Below are positions 1-8,382 of a stretch of 28,322 bases of DNA, one piece after another. The stretch spans positions 1 through 28,322 of the forward strand of contig JAWLFJ010000044.1 in the NCBI GenBank assembly GCA_041685625.1. Reading direction: 5' to 3'. Numbering within the stretch: the stretch's first letter is position 1; each line of letters opens with the position of its first letter. The DNA comes from Albimonas sp041685625. GTDB taxonomy: Bacteria; Pseudomonadota; Alphaproteobacteria; Rhodobacterales; Rhodobacteraceae. A model generated the notes under the pieces. That model was not told where the DNA came from and ran no database searches. It worked only from the letters and a program-made list of their open reading frames with translations. The position numbers were made by a program, and so were the translations under genes.

Positions 1-697
1 CATGTCGCCTCCATCTCCCTGCCTCGGGCGACGGAATCACGGATCAGAGCGCGCGGGAATCCTCCGTAGAGTCAGAGCTTCCGTGCGGCGGTATCACACA
101 TCTCCAACTCTCCGCCTTGGCCGACACCTGTCGGGTCTCCTCCAACACGGGCACCACTCCTTGGTTCGCCTTTCGGATGTGCCGCGCCGAACCGATACAC
201 TCTCCAGCGACATCCATGAAAGCTCTTTAATCCCTCTCGCCTTCCGACTATCTCAACGTCATCCCGCACCCCCCGTTGCTCAACCCGAAGGCGAACCCTC
301 TCCGACCCCTCCGACCCCGCCACAAGTCGTGCCACGACCCATGACACGAGCCCCCCACCGAAAGGCCATCTATCCGTGACAGCACACCCGGACTCGCCCT
401 ATCCGCACCAAAGCGCGCCCAGCACCATATCCAAAGATGTTCACACACACCCCGTAAAGACACCCTAAAACCCCCTGGACGATAGTCGGACTCCCGTACC
501 GACATCGTCGGACTCCCGTCGGACTTTCGTGCGGCGCCGGTCGGACGCGTGTCGGCCCTTCGTGCGGACACGGTCGGACTCCGGCGCGCGGGAGGTGACG
601 CCGGGCTTCATCCCGGCGGCGCCGGGGGTCTGCCGGCTGACGTAGGGGCGGGGGCGGTGGTCGTCGTGGTGGAGCGAGGGGGCGGCCGCCCAGCCGT
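1..697. other. Gene-free left end, less GC-rich than the rest
   Basis: No open frame in this stretch resembles a protein family, and the overlapping short frames on both strands have low-complexity, Arg/Ser/Pro-rich translations typical of shadow frames. Roughly the first 480 bases are visibly less GC-rich than the chromosome further right and rich in short C- and A-runs. Positions 474-583 carry an 11-bp tandem array, listed separately. No RNA gene or mobile-element end was recognised. The window edge may cut off a gene to the left. Confidence 0.6.
474..583. repeat. Degenerate 11-bp tandem array with 33-bp higher order
   Basis: Units start every 11 bases from 485. The clearest copies are GTCGGACTCCC (485), GTCGGACTCCC (507), GTCGGACTTTC (518), GTCGGACGCGT (540), GTCGGCCCTTC (551) and GTCGGACTCCG (573). 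Weaker units sit in phase at 474, 496, 529 and 562. Triplets form a 33-bp higher-order unit: 518-550 and 551-583 share the order GTCGG-type, GTGCGG-type, GTCGGAC-type, and 485-517 is a more diverged third copy. An 11-bp period is close to one DNA helical turn, so identical bases face the same side of the helix. The array lies just downstream of the stop of the ParD-like gene, where a toxin gene would be expected. Function is unknown; it could be a simple minisatellite or clustered protein-binding sites. Confidence 0.75.
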
Positions 698-934
698 TCA
701 GGCGCCGCGATCGTCCGCGACGATGGCGTCGAGGTCGAACGGCTCCGGCGGTACGGAGGCGAGAGCGTCCGTCACGGCGGCCTCGGCGCGGCGCAGGAAA
801 GCGAGGCGCTCGGCATCCTCGGCCTCGAGCAGGCGGAGCGAGGCGCGCAGGACGTCGGCCTCGTCGGCGTAACGGCCGGCGGCGACGAGCGCCTCGACGA
901 GGTGGCCTTGGGGCGGGGTGAGCGGCGCGGTCAT
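698..934 (-). CDS. ParD-like type II antitoxin, no visible toxin partner
   Basis: This 78-residue protein resembles ParD antitoxins of the CC2985 type. Such proteins bind DNA as ribbon-helix-helix dimers, repress their own promoter and neutralise a RelE-fold ParE toxin. The family signature is visible in the first half: a hydrophobic strand, then VAAGRYADEADVLRASLRLL at residues 18-37, matching the usual GRY-x-SAxEVVRxxLRLLE pattern. The acidic C-terminal tail (PFDLDAIVADD) would be the toxin-binding part. parE normally follows parD directly or overlaps it, but the minus strand left of 698 has only the tandem array and no ParE-like frame. No clear Shine-Dalgarno sequence precedes the ATG at 932-934. 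Family assignment is fairly secure; whether the gene is expressed or a remnant is open. Confidence 0.7.
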   Translation of the reverse strand: MTAPLTPPQGHLVEALVAAGRYADEADVLRASLRLLEAEDAERLAFLRRAEAAVTDALASVPPEPFDLDAIVADDRGA

Positions 935-1062
935 GGGGTGGAGGATGGGGGATGCGGGCGCGCGGGGGAAGATGGCGGTGCGGGAGGGCGCGGAGGGGGG
1001 CGGCGATCCGCTGACGGTAATGTGGGACGGTGGCCTGAAACCTGCCCTACGCCTGCTTGCTA

Positions 1063-1770
1063 TTAGCCCTCCTCTGATTTTCGAGATCGGATTCGATCTA
1101 CAAGACTCTGCACTTCGTAACGCGCTTTGAGTATTTCTGCCACAAGCTCTAATGAAATTCTCGCCTCCTCTTCGCCAATTTTTTCATAGTTCCTCGCATC
1201 AACGTGAGCTGCATCGTTCCCAAGCGCCTTCAATTCATGAATCACCTCAAACAATTCGGGCGGGAGGATCACTTTTCCTCGCAACACACTCATCCTGTCG
1301 TGTAGCGTACGCCCGCCGGCACCACTTTCCTCACAGACTTCCTCAAGAACACGACGGACCATCAACGCCGTAGCTCGGTAGCAACCCGAGTTGTAACACC
1401 TCAAAGCTTCTTTAAACGTATAGTAAATCTCATCTGGAACGTGCGCTATATGAATAGCGAAATCAGACTTTGGCGAATACTCGATCAAGAAGCCATTGAA
1501 TGAACAAACCAACACGACGCCCCTACATTTAGGATTGGGGCACATGTGCGCAGATACAAAAGTGTGAGAATCAGAAGATCGCGACGCTGAATGATCAGGG
1601 AAATGAGTTACAAAGTTTTCGAACACCAATTTACTCTGAAAAGCATTTTGAAACGTGCCAAAAGAGCTGCAATATGGGCAAGTTATTGCAAATGGGATCT
1701 TCTCTTCATGTCTTCCACGGAAAGTTTCTCCACCAAAGGGGGTTATGTGAGCAACGGCATATTTCGACAC
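1063..1770 (-). CDS. DUF4145 protein with N-terminal zinc-ribbon-like cysteines
   Basis: The 235-residue protein has two cysteine pairs, CPYC (31-34) and CPNPKC (77-82), that could bind one zinc. A DUF4145 domain follows at about 115-205, recognised by YRATALMVRRVLEEVC (131-146) and GNDAAH (184-189). DUF4145 occurs alone or attached to restriction and other defence-associated proteins; its biochemical role is unknown. Translation starts at GTG (1770-1768), eight bases after a strong GGAGAAGGAG ribosome-binding site. That site begins immediately after the dnaE stop, leaving 19 nt between the genes. The gene is far poorer in G+C (close to half by eye) than dnaE, and the composition shift coincides with the dnaE stop. 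This suggests horizontal acquisition, with expression by read-through from dnaE. Confidence 0.8.
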   Translation of the reverse strand: MSKYAVAHITPFGGETFRGRHEEKIPFAITCPYCSSFGTFQNAFQSKLVFENFVTHFPDHSASRSSDSHTFVSAHMCPNPKCRGVVLVCSFNGFLIEYSPKSDFAIHIAHVPDEIYYTFKEALRCYNSGCYRATALMVRRVLEEVCEESGAGGRTLHDRMSVLRGKVILPPELFEVIHELKALGNDAAHVDARNYEKIGEEEARISLELVAEILKARYEVQSLVDRIRSRKSEEG

Positions 1771-1789
1771 TAAAAAATCTCCTTCTCCA

Positions 1790-4700
1790 TCAAAACTCCT
1801 CCACCGCCACCACCCCCGGCGCGTCCTTGATCGCCCCCGCCACCTGCGGCGAGAGCGGCCAGTCGCCCGGCAGCCTCAGCGTCACGTCGCGGGGCATGTC
1901 GGGCGCGGTCAGGACCACGTCGATCGGGCCCTTGGCGCGGCTGCCCTGCCCGGCCCAAGCCAACCTCGTCTTGAGGCTCTCGAAGGCGTCGGGCGCATCG
2001 ACCCAGATGCGCAGGCCCGTGGCGGCGGCGCCGGCGGTCGCGGTCTCGATCGGCTGCGCGCCGCGGATGCGGATGCGGAGGTCCCCCTCCTCCACCTCCG
2101 CCTCGACCGAGAGCACCACCAGCGCGCCGGGCTCCAAAAGGGCGCGGTTCGCGTCGAGGGTGTCGGAGAAGCAGGTCGCCTCGTAGGCCGCCGTGGGGTC
2201 GGAGAGGCCGACGAAGGCGTAGCGGGCGCCGCGGGCGCTCTTGCGCTCCTGCCGCGCCACGACCACGGCGGCGAGGCGCGCGACGGCGCCGCCGGCGGCC
2301 ATGGCGCGGCCGGCGAGCTCCTCGTGGGTCAGGATGCGCTGGCGCTGCAGGACGCCGCGCCAGTCGTCGAGCGGATGGCCGGTGAGGTAGAAGCCGACGG
2401 CGCCGTGCTCCTCGGCCAGCCGCTCGGCCGGGAGCCAGGGCTCGGGGCTGGCGAGGCGCGGGGGCGGCAGCTCCGTCGAGCCGCCGAAGAGGGAGACCTG
2501 GGCGGAGGCGGCCTCCTCGAAGCTGGTGGCGGAGTAGGCGATCAGCGCGTCGAGGCTCTCGAGCGCGCGGCGGCGGTTCGGCTCCAGCGCGTCGAAGGCG
2601 CCGGCGCGGGCCAGCATCTCCAGCGGGCGCTTGCCGATGCGCTTGAGCTCCACGCGGCGGGCGAGGTCGAAGAGGGTCCTGAAGGGGCCGCCCTCGTCGC
2701 GGGCGCGCTCGATCAGCTTCATCGCCTCCGGCCCGACGTTCTTGAGGGCGCCGAGGGCGTAGAGGATGCGTCCGCCGCCCTCCGAGGGCTCCACCGCGAA
2801 GAGGGCGCGGGCGCGGTTGACGCAGGGGGGCACGATCTCGATGCCGAGGCGGCGCACCTCGGCCAGGTAGAGGGCGAGCTTGTCGGTCAGGTGCAGATCG
2901 CAGTTCATCACGGCGGCCATGAACTCGACCGGGTGGTTCGCCTTGAGCCAGGCGGTGTGGTAGCTGACCAGGCCGTAGGCGGCCGCGTGGGACTTGTTGA
3001 AGCCGTAGTTGGCGAACTTCTCGAGGAGGGCGAAGACCTCCTCCGCCTTGGCCTTCGGCACCCCGTTCGCCGCCGCGCCGTCGACGAACTTGGGACGCTC
3101 GGCGTCCATCGCCTCCTTGATCTTCTTGCCCATCGCGCGGCGCAGCATGTCGGCGCCGCCGAGGGTGTAGCCGGCCATCTTCCGCGCGATCTCCATCACC
3201 TGTTCCTGGTAGACGATGATGCCCTGGGTCTCGTCGAGGATGGGGTCGATCAGGGGATGGAGAGTGTCGCGCCTCTCCCGCCCGTTCTTGACGTTGCAGT
3301 ATTTCGGGATGTTCTCCATCGGGCCGGGGCGGTAGAGTGCCACCAGCGCCACGATGTCCTCGATGCAGGTGGGGCGGAGCCGGCGCAGCGCGTCGCGCAT
3401 GCCGGTGGATTCCACCTGGAAGACGGCGGTGGTCTCGGCGGAGGCGTAGAGGTCGTAGGTGCGTTCGTCGTCGAGCGGGATGGCGGCGACGTCGATCTCG
3501 ACGCCGCGGGCCTCGAGGAGATCGACGGCGTTCTGGATCACCGTGAGGGTCTTGAGCCCGAGGAAGTCGAACTTCACCAGGCCGGCCTGCTCCACCCATT
3601 TCATGTTGTACTGGGTCGCGGGCATGTCCGAGCGGGGATCCCGGTAGAGCGGCGTCAGCTCCTGCAGGGGACGGTCGCCGATCACGACGCCGGCGGCGTG
3701 GGTGGAGGCGTTGCGGTAGAGGCCCTCGAGCTTGGCGGCGTAGTCCAGCATCTCGGCCACGACGGGATCGGTGTCGGCCTCGGCCTTGAGACGGGGTTCG
3801 TCGAGAAGCGCCTTCGGGATCGATACGGGCTTCACGCCCTCGACGGGGATCATCTTGGAGAGACGGTCGGTCTGGAAGAACGGCATCTGCAGGACGCGCC
3901 CGACGTCGCGCACGGCGGCCTTGGAGAGGAGGGCGCCGAAGGTGATGATCTGGGCGACGCGGTCGCGGCCGTACTTCCGCTGGACGTAGGCGATGACCTC
4001 CTCGCGCCGGTCCATGCAGAAGTCGATGTCGAAGTCCGGCATCGAGACGCGCTCGGGGTTGAGGAAGCGCTCGAAGAGCAGGCCGTAGCGGAGGGGATCG
4101 AGGTCGGTGATCGTCAGCGCCCAGGCGACGAGCGAGCCCGCGCCGGAGCCGCGGCCGGGGCCGACGGGGATGCCCTCGGCCTTGGCCCACTTGATGAAGT
4201 CGGCGACGATCAGGAAATAGCCGGGAAAGCCCATCCCCTCGATCACCGAGAGTTCGTAGTCGAGCCGTTCGCCATAGGCCTCGGGCGTGCCGGAGAGGCC
4301 GGCGCCGGTGTCCTCGAGCTGCTTCAGGCGCATGGCGAGGCCGTCCTTCGCCTGCCGGCGCAGCTCCTCCACCTCGTCCTCGGCGAAGCGGGGGAGGATC
4401 GGCGCGCGGGTGCGGGGGCGGAAGGCGCAGCGCTTCGCGATCTCCACAGTGGAGGCGAGCGCCTCCGGCAGGTCGGCGAAGCGGGCGGCCATCTGGTCCT
4501 GGCTCTTGAAGAAGTGCTGATCGGTGACGCGGCGGCGGGCCTCCTGCGTGACGTAGGACCCGGCGGCGATGCAGAGCAGCGCGTCGTGGGCGGCGTGCAT
4601 CCCGGGGCGGTCGAACATCACGTCGTTGGTGGCGACGAGCGGGAGGCCGCGGGCGTGCGCCATCGCCACGAAGGCGGGCTCGGTCGCGGCCTGCTCGGGC

Positions 4701-5260
4701 GTGCGCGGGTCGTCGTCGGAGGGGCCGTGGCGCAGGACCTCGATGTAGAGGCGGCCCGGGAAGGCGGCCTCGAGGCGGTCGAGCAGCGCCTCGGCCCGGT
4801 CGCGGCGGTCGTCGCGGATCAGGCGGCCGAGGGGGCCGTCCTCGCCCCCGGTGAGGCAGATCAGGCCCTCCGAGCGCGCCTCGAGCGCCTCCGGCGCGAT
4901 CGAGGGATCCTCGCCGCCCGCCTCCAGCCAGGCCTCGGAGACGAGAGCCATCAGGTTGAGCCAGCCGGCCTCGGACTGCGCGATCAGCACCAGCGGCGCG
5001 GGGGCCGGCGGCCGCTGGTCGGGTCGCCCGGCCGCGGCGAAGCGGAGCGCGACCTGGGCGCCGGGGATCGGCTGGATCCCGGCCTTGGCGAGGGTCTCCG
5101 AGACCTCCAGCGCGGCGAAGAGGTTGCCGGTGTCGGTGACGGCGAGCGCCGGCATGGCGTGCGCCTCGGCCAGCTTCGGCAGGGCCTTGGGCTGGATCGC
5201 GCCCTCGAGGAGCGAATAGGCGGAATGCAGGCGGAGATGTAGGAATCGCGGCTGGGTCAT
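1790..5260 (-). CDS. dnaE: DNA polymerase III subunit alpha
   Basis: This is the replicative polymerase catalytic subunit, 1156 residues, within the normal DnaE1 range. It begins with a PHP domain (LHLRLHSAYSLLEG at 7-20). The palm carries GPGRGSGAGS (367-376) and PDFDIDF (408-414), giving catalytic Asp411 and Asp413, with Asp565 in VKFDFLGL (562-569). These correspond to the three E. coli active-site aspartates (401, 403, 555). The fingers include YGFNKSHAAAYG (752-763). Helix-hairpin-helix motifs lie around 830-890, a clamp-binding QVSLFG at 921-926, and an OB fold after about 990. There is no built-in exonuclease domain, so a separate DnaQ is expected. I chose the ATG at 5260 (MTQPRFLHL) over an upstream ATG at 5323, whose extra 21 residues do not fit the family. 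No obvious Shine-Dalgarno precedes it. The DUF4145 gene follows 19 nt downstream. Confidence 0.97.
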   Translation of the reverse strand: MTQPRFLHLRLHSAYSLLEGAIQPKALPKLAEAHAMPALAVTDTGNLFAALEVSETLAKAGIQPIPGAQVALRFAAAGRPDQRPPAPAPLVLIAQSEAGWLNLMALVSEAWLEAGGEDPSIAPEALEARSEGLICLTGGEDGPLGRLIRDDRRDRAEALLDRLEAAFPGRLYIEVLRHGPSDDDPRTPEQAATEPAFVAMAHARGLPLVATNDVMFDRPGMHAAHDALLCIAAGSYVTQEARRRVTDQHFFKSQDQMAARFADLPEALASTVEIAKRCAFRPRTRAPILPRFAEDEVEELRRQAKDGLAMRLKQLEDTGAGLSGTPEAYGERLDYELSVIEGMGFPGYFLIVADFIKWAKAEGIPVGPGRGSGAGSLVAWALTITDLDPLRYGLLFERFLNPERVSMPDFDIDFCMDRREEVIAYVQRKYGRDRVAQIITFGALLSKAAVRDVGRVLQMPFFQTDRLSKMIPVEGVKPVSIPKALLDEPRLKAEADTDPVVAEMLDYAAKLEGLYRNASTHAAGVVIGDRPLQELTPLYRDPRSDMPATQYNMKWVEQAGLVKFDFLGLKTLTVIQNAVDLLEARGVEIDVAAIPLDDERTYDLYASAETTAVFQVESTGMRDALRRLRPTCIEDIVALVALYRPGPMENIPKYCNVKNGRERRDTLHPLIDPILDETQGIIVYQEQVMEIARKMAGYTLGGADMLRRAMGKKIKEAMDAERPKFVDGAAANGVPKAKAEEVFALLEKFANYGFNKSHAAAYGLVSYHTAWLKANHPVEFMAAVMNCDLHLTDKLALYLAEVRRLGIEIVPPCVNRARALFAVEPSEGGGRILYALGALKNVGPEAMKLIERARDEGGPFRTLFDLARRVELKRIGKRPLEMLARAGAFDALEPNRRRALESLDALIAYSATSFEEAASAQVSLFGGSTELPPPRLASPEPWLPAERLAEEHGAVGFYLTGHPLDDWRGVLQRQRILTHEELAGRAMAAGGAVARLAAVVVARQERKSARGARYAFVGLSDPTAAYEATCFSDTLDANRALLEPGALVVLSVEAEVEEGDLRIRIRGAQPIETATAGAAATGLRIWVDAPDAFESLKTRLAWAGQGSRAKGPIDVVLTAPDMPRDVTLRLPGDWPLSPQVAGAIKDAPGVVAVEEF

Positions 5261-5448
5261 GGCCGGAGGATAGGTCCCGGCGAAGGGCGCCGCTAGGGGG
5301 TTCGCAGCGCGGCGGCGCAGCATCTGGGGGGCGGCGGCGCGGGATCGGCCTCGGGCGATCGCGGTCCCGGGTCGGCGGGGAGGCGGAGGCCATGCGTCGC
5401 CGCGCGAACGACGCCGCCGCCGCCGCGGACCGGCGACCGCCGCGCACG

Positions 5449-5477
5449 TTGACCGCGGAGCGCCGCGGCGCTAGGCC
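5449..5477 (+). promoter_or_regulatory. Possible promoter of the sterol desaturase-family gene
   Basis: TTGACC (5449-5454) is separated by 17 bases from TAGGCC (5472-5477). The -35 matches the sigma-70 consensus at five of six positions, but the -10 is poor. It lies 33 bases upstream of the TTG start in the 250-bp spacer divergent from dnaE. It is a weak prediction resting mainly on the -35 and spacing. Confidence 0.3.
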
Positions 5478-5510
5478 CTTCGCCAGCGCAGCATCCAGCG
5501 GGAGCGTGCC

Positions 5511-6257
5511 TTGGCCTTCCTCCTCGACCTCGCATGGATCTTCGCGGCGGCCTATGCGCTGAACCTCGCGGCCTATTTCGGCTTCGGCTGGATCGTGGTG
5601 CAGGTCAACCGCGCGCATCCCGGGCGGCGCATCCAGCCGGCGCGCGACGGCATGAAGCGCGCCCGGGCGGAGATCCTGGAAAGCCTGCGCTCCATCGCGG
5701 TCACCGCCTTCTGCCTCGCGCTGGCGCTCTCGCTGCAGTTGCACGGACTGACGCTGTGGGAGCCGTGGCGCGGCTGGCTCGGCGTCGTCGGGGGCGTGGT
5801 GCTGCTCGCGGTGCTCTACGACGCCTGGTTCTACTGGTCGCACCGGGCGCTGCACACGCGGTCGCTCTACCGCTTCCACCACTGGCACCACCGCAGCGTC
5901 GCGCCGACGGTCTGGTCCTCCGACAGCCAGACCGTGCTCGAGACGGCGATGATCCAGGGCTTCATGGTGGTCGCCGCGGTGCTGCTGCCGGTCCCGCCGC
6001 TCGCCATCGTCGCGCACCGGATCTGGGACCACGTCAACGGCCAGCTCGGCCATTCCGGCCACGAGTATTTCGCGGACCGCACCACGCGCTTCCCGAGCCC
6101 GATGGTCTGCACCAGCTTCCACGACCAGCACCACGAGCTGTTCACCTGGAACTACGCCAACTACTTCAGCCTCTGGGACCGCCTGATGGGCACGCTGCAT
6201 CCCGACTACGACCGGCGGGTCGAGGCGGCGGAGACGCGGGGCACGCCGGCGGAGTGA
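5511..6257 (+). CDS. Sterol desaturase / fatty acid hydroxylase family protein
   Basis: This 248-residue integral membrane protein belongs to the fatty acid hydroxylase superfamily of diiron enzymes that oxidise lipid C-H bonds. All histidine clusters are present: HRALH (111-115), HHWHH (123-127), HSGH (181-184) and HDQHH (204-208). Hydrophobic segments lie near 4-30, 62-80, 88-108 and 143-170, placing the metal site at the cytoplasmic face as in relatives. The start is TTG at 5511, six bases after GGAG (5501-5504); no ATG in frame fits better. The agmatinase-family gene begins four bases after its stop, so the two are probably co-transcribed. The substrate cannot be read from sequence; bacterial members act on sterols, carotenoids, ornithine lipids or alkylglycerols. 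Confidence 0.88.
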   Translation: MAFLLDLAWIFAAAYALNLAAYFGFGWIVVQVNRAHPGRRIQPARDGMKRARAEILESLRSIAVTAFCLALALSLQLHGLTLWEPWRGWLGVVGGVVLLAVLYDAWFYWSHRALHTRSLYRFHHWHHRSVAPTVWSSDSQTVLETAMIQGFMVVAAVLLPVPPLAIVAHRIWDHVNGQLGHSGHEYFADRTTRFPSPMVCTSFHDQHHELFTWNYANYFSLWDRLMGTLHPDYDRRVEAAETRGTPAE

Positions 6258-6261
6258 GGCG

Positions 6262-7206
6262 ATGGCCGAACGGCTGGACTTCTCGGACCCGATGCAGCGG
6301 CCGCGCTACGCGGGGGTCGCGACCTTCTTCCGCCTGCCGCTGCGCGAGGATTTCGAGAGCGATCCGCCGGAGATCGGCGTCCTCGGCGTGCCCTAGGACG
6401 GCGGCGTCACCACCCGGCCCGGCGCGCGCCCCGGGCCGCGGGCGGTGCGCGACGCCTCCACCCTGATCCGGCGGATCAACCAGGCGACCGGGGCGAGCCC
6501 GTTCGAGGCGGCGCGGGTCGCCGATCTCGGCGACGTGCTGATCGAACGGCCGTTTTCGTTGGAGGAGGCGCACGGCTATGTCGAGGCGCATTACCGCCGG
6601 GTCGTCGGCGCCGGGATCCGGCCGCTGACCTGCGGCGGGGACCATTCGCTCGCCCTGCCCGTCCTCCGCGCCGTCTGCGCCGAGCGGCCGGCGGCGCTTC
6701 TGCAGATCGACGCGCATGCCGACACCGGCGACGACTATCTCGGCTCGCGCCTCCACCACGGCGCGCCCTTCAAGATCGCCGTGGACGAGGGGCTGATCGA
6801 CCCCGCGCGGAGCGTGCAGATCGGCATCCGCGGCACGCTGTTCGAGCCCGGGATGTGGGCCTTCAGCGAGAGCTCGGGCATGACCGTGCTGCCGATCGAG
6901 GCGGTGGAGGAGCGCGGCTGGCGCGCGGTGATGGACGAGGCGCTGGCGGTGGTGGGCGACGGGCCGGTCTACGTCTCGGTCGACGTCGACAGCCTCGATC
7001 CGGCCTTCGCGCCCGGCACCGGCACGCCCGAGGCCGGCGGCCTGACCATGCGCGAGCTGCAGGGCATGATCCGCCGGATGCAGGGGCTGGAGATCGTCGG
7101 CGCGGACATGGTCGAGGTTTCTCCGCCCTTCGACGTGGGCGGGATCACGGCGCTGAACGGCGCGACGGCGATGTTCGAGCTGCTCTGCGTCATGGCGGAG
7201 CGATGA
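6262..7206 (+). pseudogene. Agmatinase-family ureohydrolase interrupted by in-frame TAG
   Basis: The frame from ATG 6262 to TGA 7206 would encode 314 residues of the agmatinase/guanidinobutyrase clade. These Mn-dependent enzymes hydrolyse a guanidino compound to an amine and urea. Codon 45 is TAG (6394-6396), in the conserved segment GVP-x-DGG where relatives usually have Tyr or Phe; a TAC or TAT Tyr codon is one base from TAG. The frame is open on both sides and keeps the metal ligands: GGDHS (His128), DAHAD (Asp150, His152, Asp154) and SVDVDSLDPAF. Re-initiation at GTG 6445 would lose 61 residues, including a core strand. The lesion is therefore either recent inactivation, tolerated read-through, or a sequence error. 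The ATG is preceded by GGAGTGAGG overlapping the stop of the upstream gene. Confidence 0.85.
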
Positions 7207-7320
7207 GCGCCGCGACGCGGCGGAGGATCGGTTTCGAGAGCGGTACGACGCCAGGCCGGCGGGAGCCCGCGAGCGGCGAGGACCGACGGAAGGGCTCGGC
7301 GGTTCGCGGCGCGGACGGGA

Positions 7321-8130
7321 TCAGCCGCGCGCGCGCCGCGCGGCGGCGCCGAGCGTGCGGAGATCCGGCAGGAAGGCCGGCGTCGCGGCCTTCCATTCGG
7401 CGTAGTCCGGCCGCGTCCGGGCCAGATGCTCCTCCAGCATCGGCGCGCCGGAGACCTTGGTGACGAGCAGCGCCACCAACAGCGCCGGCAGCGGAGCCCA
7501 GAGCACGCCCGCGTCGAAGGCCACCGCCGCGACGCCGGCCCAGAACAGCATCTCGCCGCTGTAGTGCGGGAAGCGCAGGTGCCGGCGCAGCCCCTCCCGG
7601 CAGAGCGCGCCGGCGGGGGCGGCGGCCTTGAAACGATCGAGCTGGCGGTCGGCCGTCGCTTCGAGCGCGAGGCCGCCGAGCGCGGCGGCGACGCCGAGCC
7701 CGGCGAGCGCGGTGGGCGCCGACGCTTCCGCCAGCACGCCGGCCAGCGCGCCGAGCGCGACCAGCCCCTGCAGCAGAGCCTGCAGCGCGAACACCACGAA
7801 AAGGCTCTTCCACCAGAAGCCCGGGTCCCAGGCGCGGCGCAGCTCGGCGTAGCGCGGATCCTCGGCCGGCTCGCGCAGCCGCCGCGCGCCGAGCGCGGCG
7901 CCGAGGCGCAGCCCCCAGGCGCCGACCAGCGCCGCCAGCGCCAGCGCGTGCGGCCCCGTCGGCGCCCCGGCGAGCGCCCAGGCGCCCAGCACCGCGACGG
8001 CGGCGCCCGGCCCCCACCAGAAATCCACGACGCTCGCGTCGCGCCGGAGCACGCTCAGCGGCCACAGCACGGCGACGAACACGGCCGCCGCGGCGCCCCA
8101 GGACCAGGCGATGATGGAGATGTCGCTCAT
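7321..8130 (-). CDS. DUF1295 membrane protein (steroid 5-alpha-reductase-like fold)
   Basis: The 269-residue, multi-pass protein matches DUF1295, a family related to the C-terminal domain of steroid 5-alpha-reductases and isoprenylcysteine methyltransferases. Hydrophobic segments lie near 5-27, 40-57, 62-80, 108-133, 138-158, 193-212 and 213-228. The diagnostic loop RFPHYSGEMLFW (186-197) corresponds to the family's R-x-P-NYFGE-x-LFW, with His-Tyr-Ser in place of the usual Asn-Tyr-Phe. SGAPMLEEH (227-235) and the C-terminal RPDYAEWKAATPAFLP also fit. The gene converges on the agmatinase-family gene and diverges from rodZ. The reaction and substrate of bacterial DUF1295 proteins are largely unknown; a lipid reductase or methyltransferase is possible. 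Confidence 0.85.
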   Translation of the reverse strand: MSDISIIAWSWGAAAAVFVAVLWPLSVLRRDASVVDFWWGPGAAVAVLGAWALAGAPTGPHALALAALVGAWGLRLGAALGARRLREPAEDPRYAELRRAWDPGFWWKSLFVVFALQALLQGLVALGALAGVLAEASAPTALAGLGVAAALGGLALEATADRQLDRFKAAAPAGALCREGLRRHLRFPHYSGEMLFWAGVAAVAFDAGVLWAPLPALLVALLVTKVSGAPMLEEHLARTRPDYAEWKAATPAFLPDLRTLGAAARRARG

Positions 8131-8382
8131 GCTTGGATTGCTTCCGTCTTGACGCGTGATGAACCGAATACGCGCGCCATCGCCGGGGCGATCACATGCG
8201 GGGCCGAACGTCGCGGGCGCGAGGTTCGGGGCGCGCCGGACCGATACAATCCTAAGGAACCCGGCCCTGCCCGAATCGGTATTTCGCGTGTAGCGTGCTG
8301 ATGCGGCGTGACGGGGTTGTTGCGGACGATCCCTCCGGCGACTAGAAGCGCGAAAGCGTCCGAGAGCAGGGCCGGGCAGGCT

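Noticed and set aside
2..571. Short overlapping frames at the left end, including a possible ParE partner on the minus strand
   Set aside because: The minus frame 248-571 lacks the ParE/RelE pattern, and the others are low-complexity. None has a ribosome-binding site or family resemblance.
474..583. CRISPR array
   Set aside because: Units are 11 bp, degenerate and directly adjacent with no spacers, and there are no cas genes.
2324..5242. A 972-codon plus-strand frame opposite dnaE
   Set aside because: It is a Gly/Val/Glu-rich mirror of the dnaE codons without any recognisable motif.
1770..6200. A 1476-codon open frame antisense or out of frame to dnaE and the sterol desaturase-family gene
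   Set aside because: It is Arg/Pro/Ala-rich with no domain, and it spans a real gene whose motifs are in another frame. Stop codons are simply rare in this GC-rich DNA.
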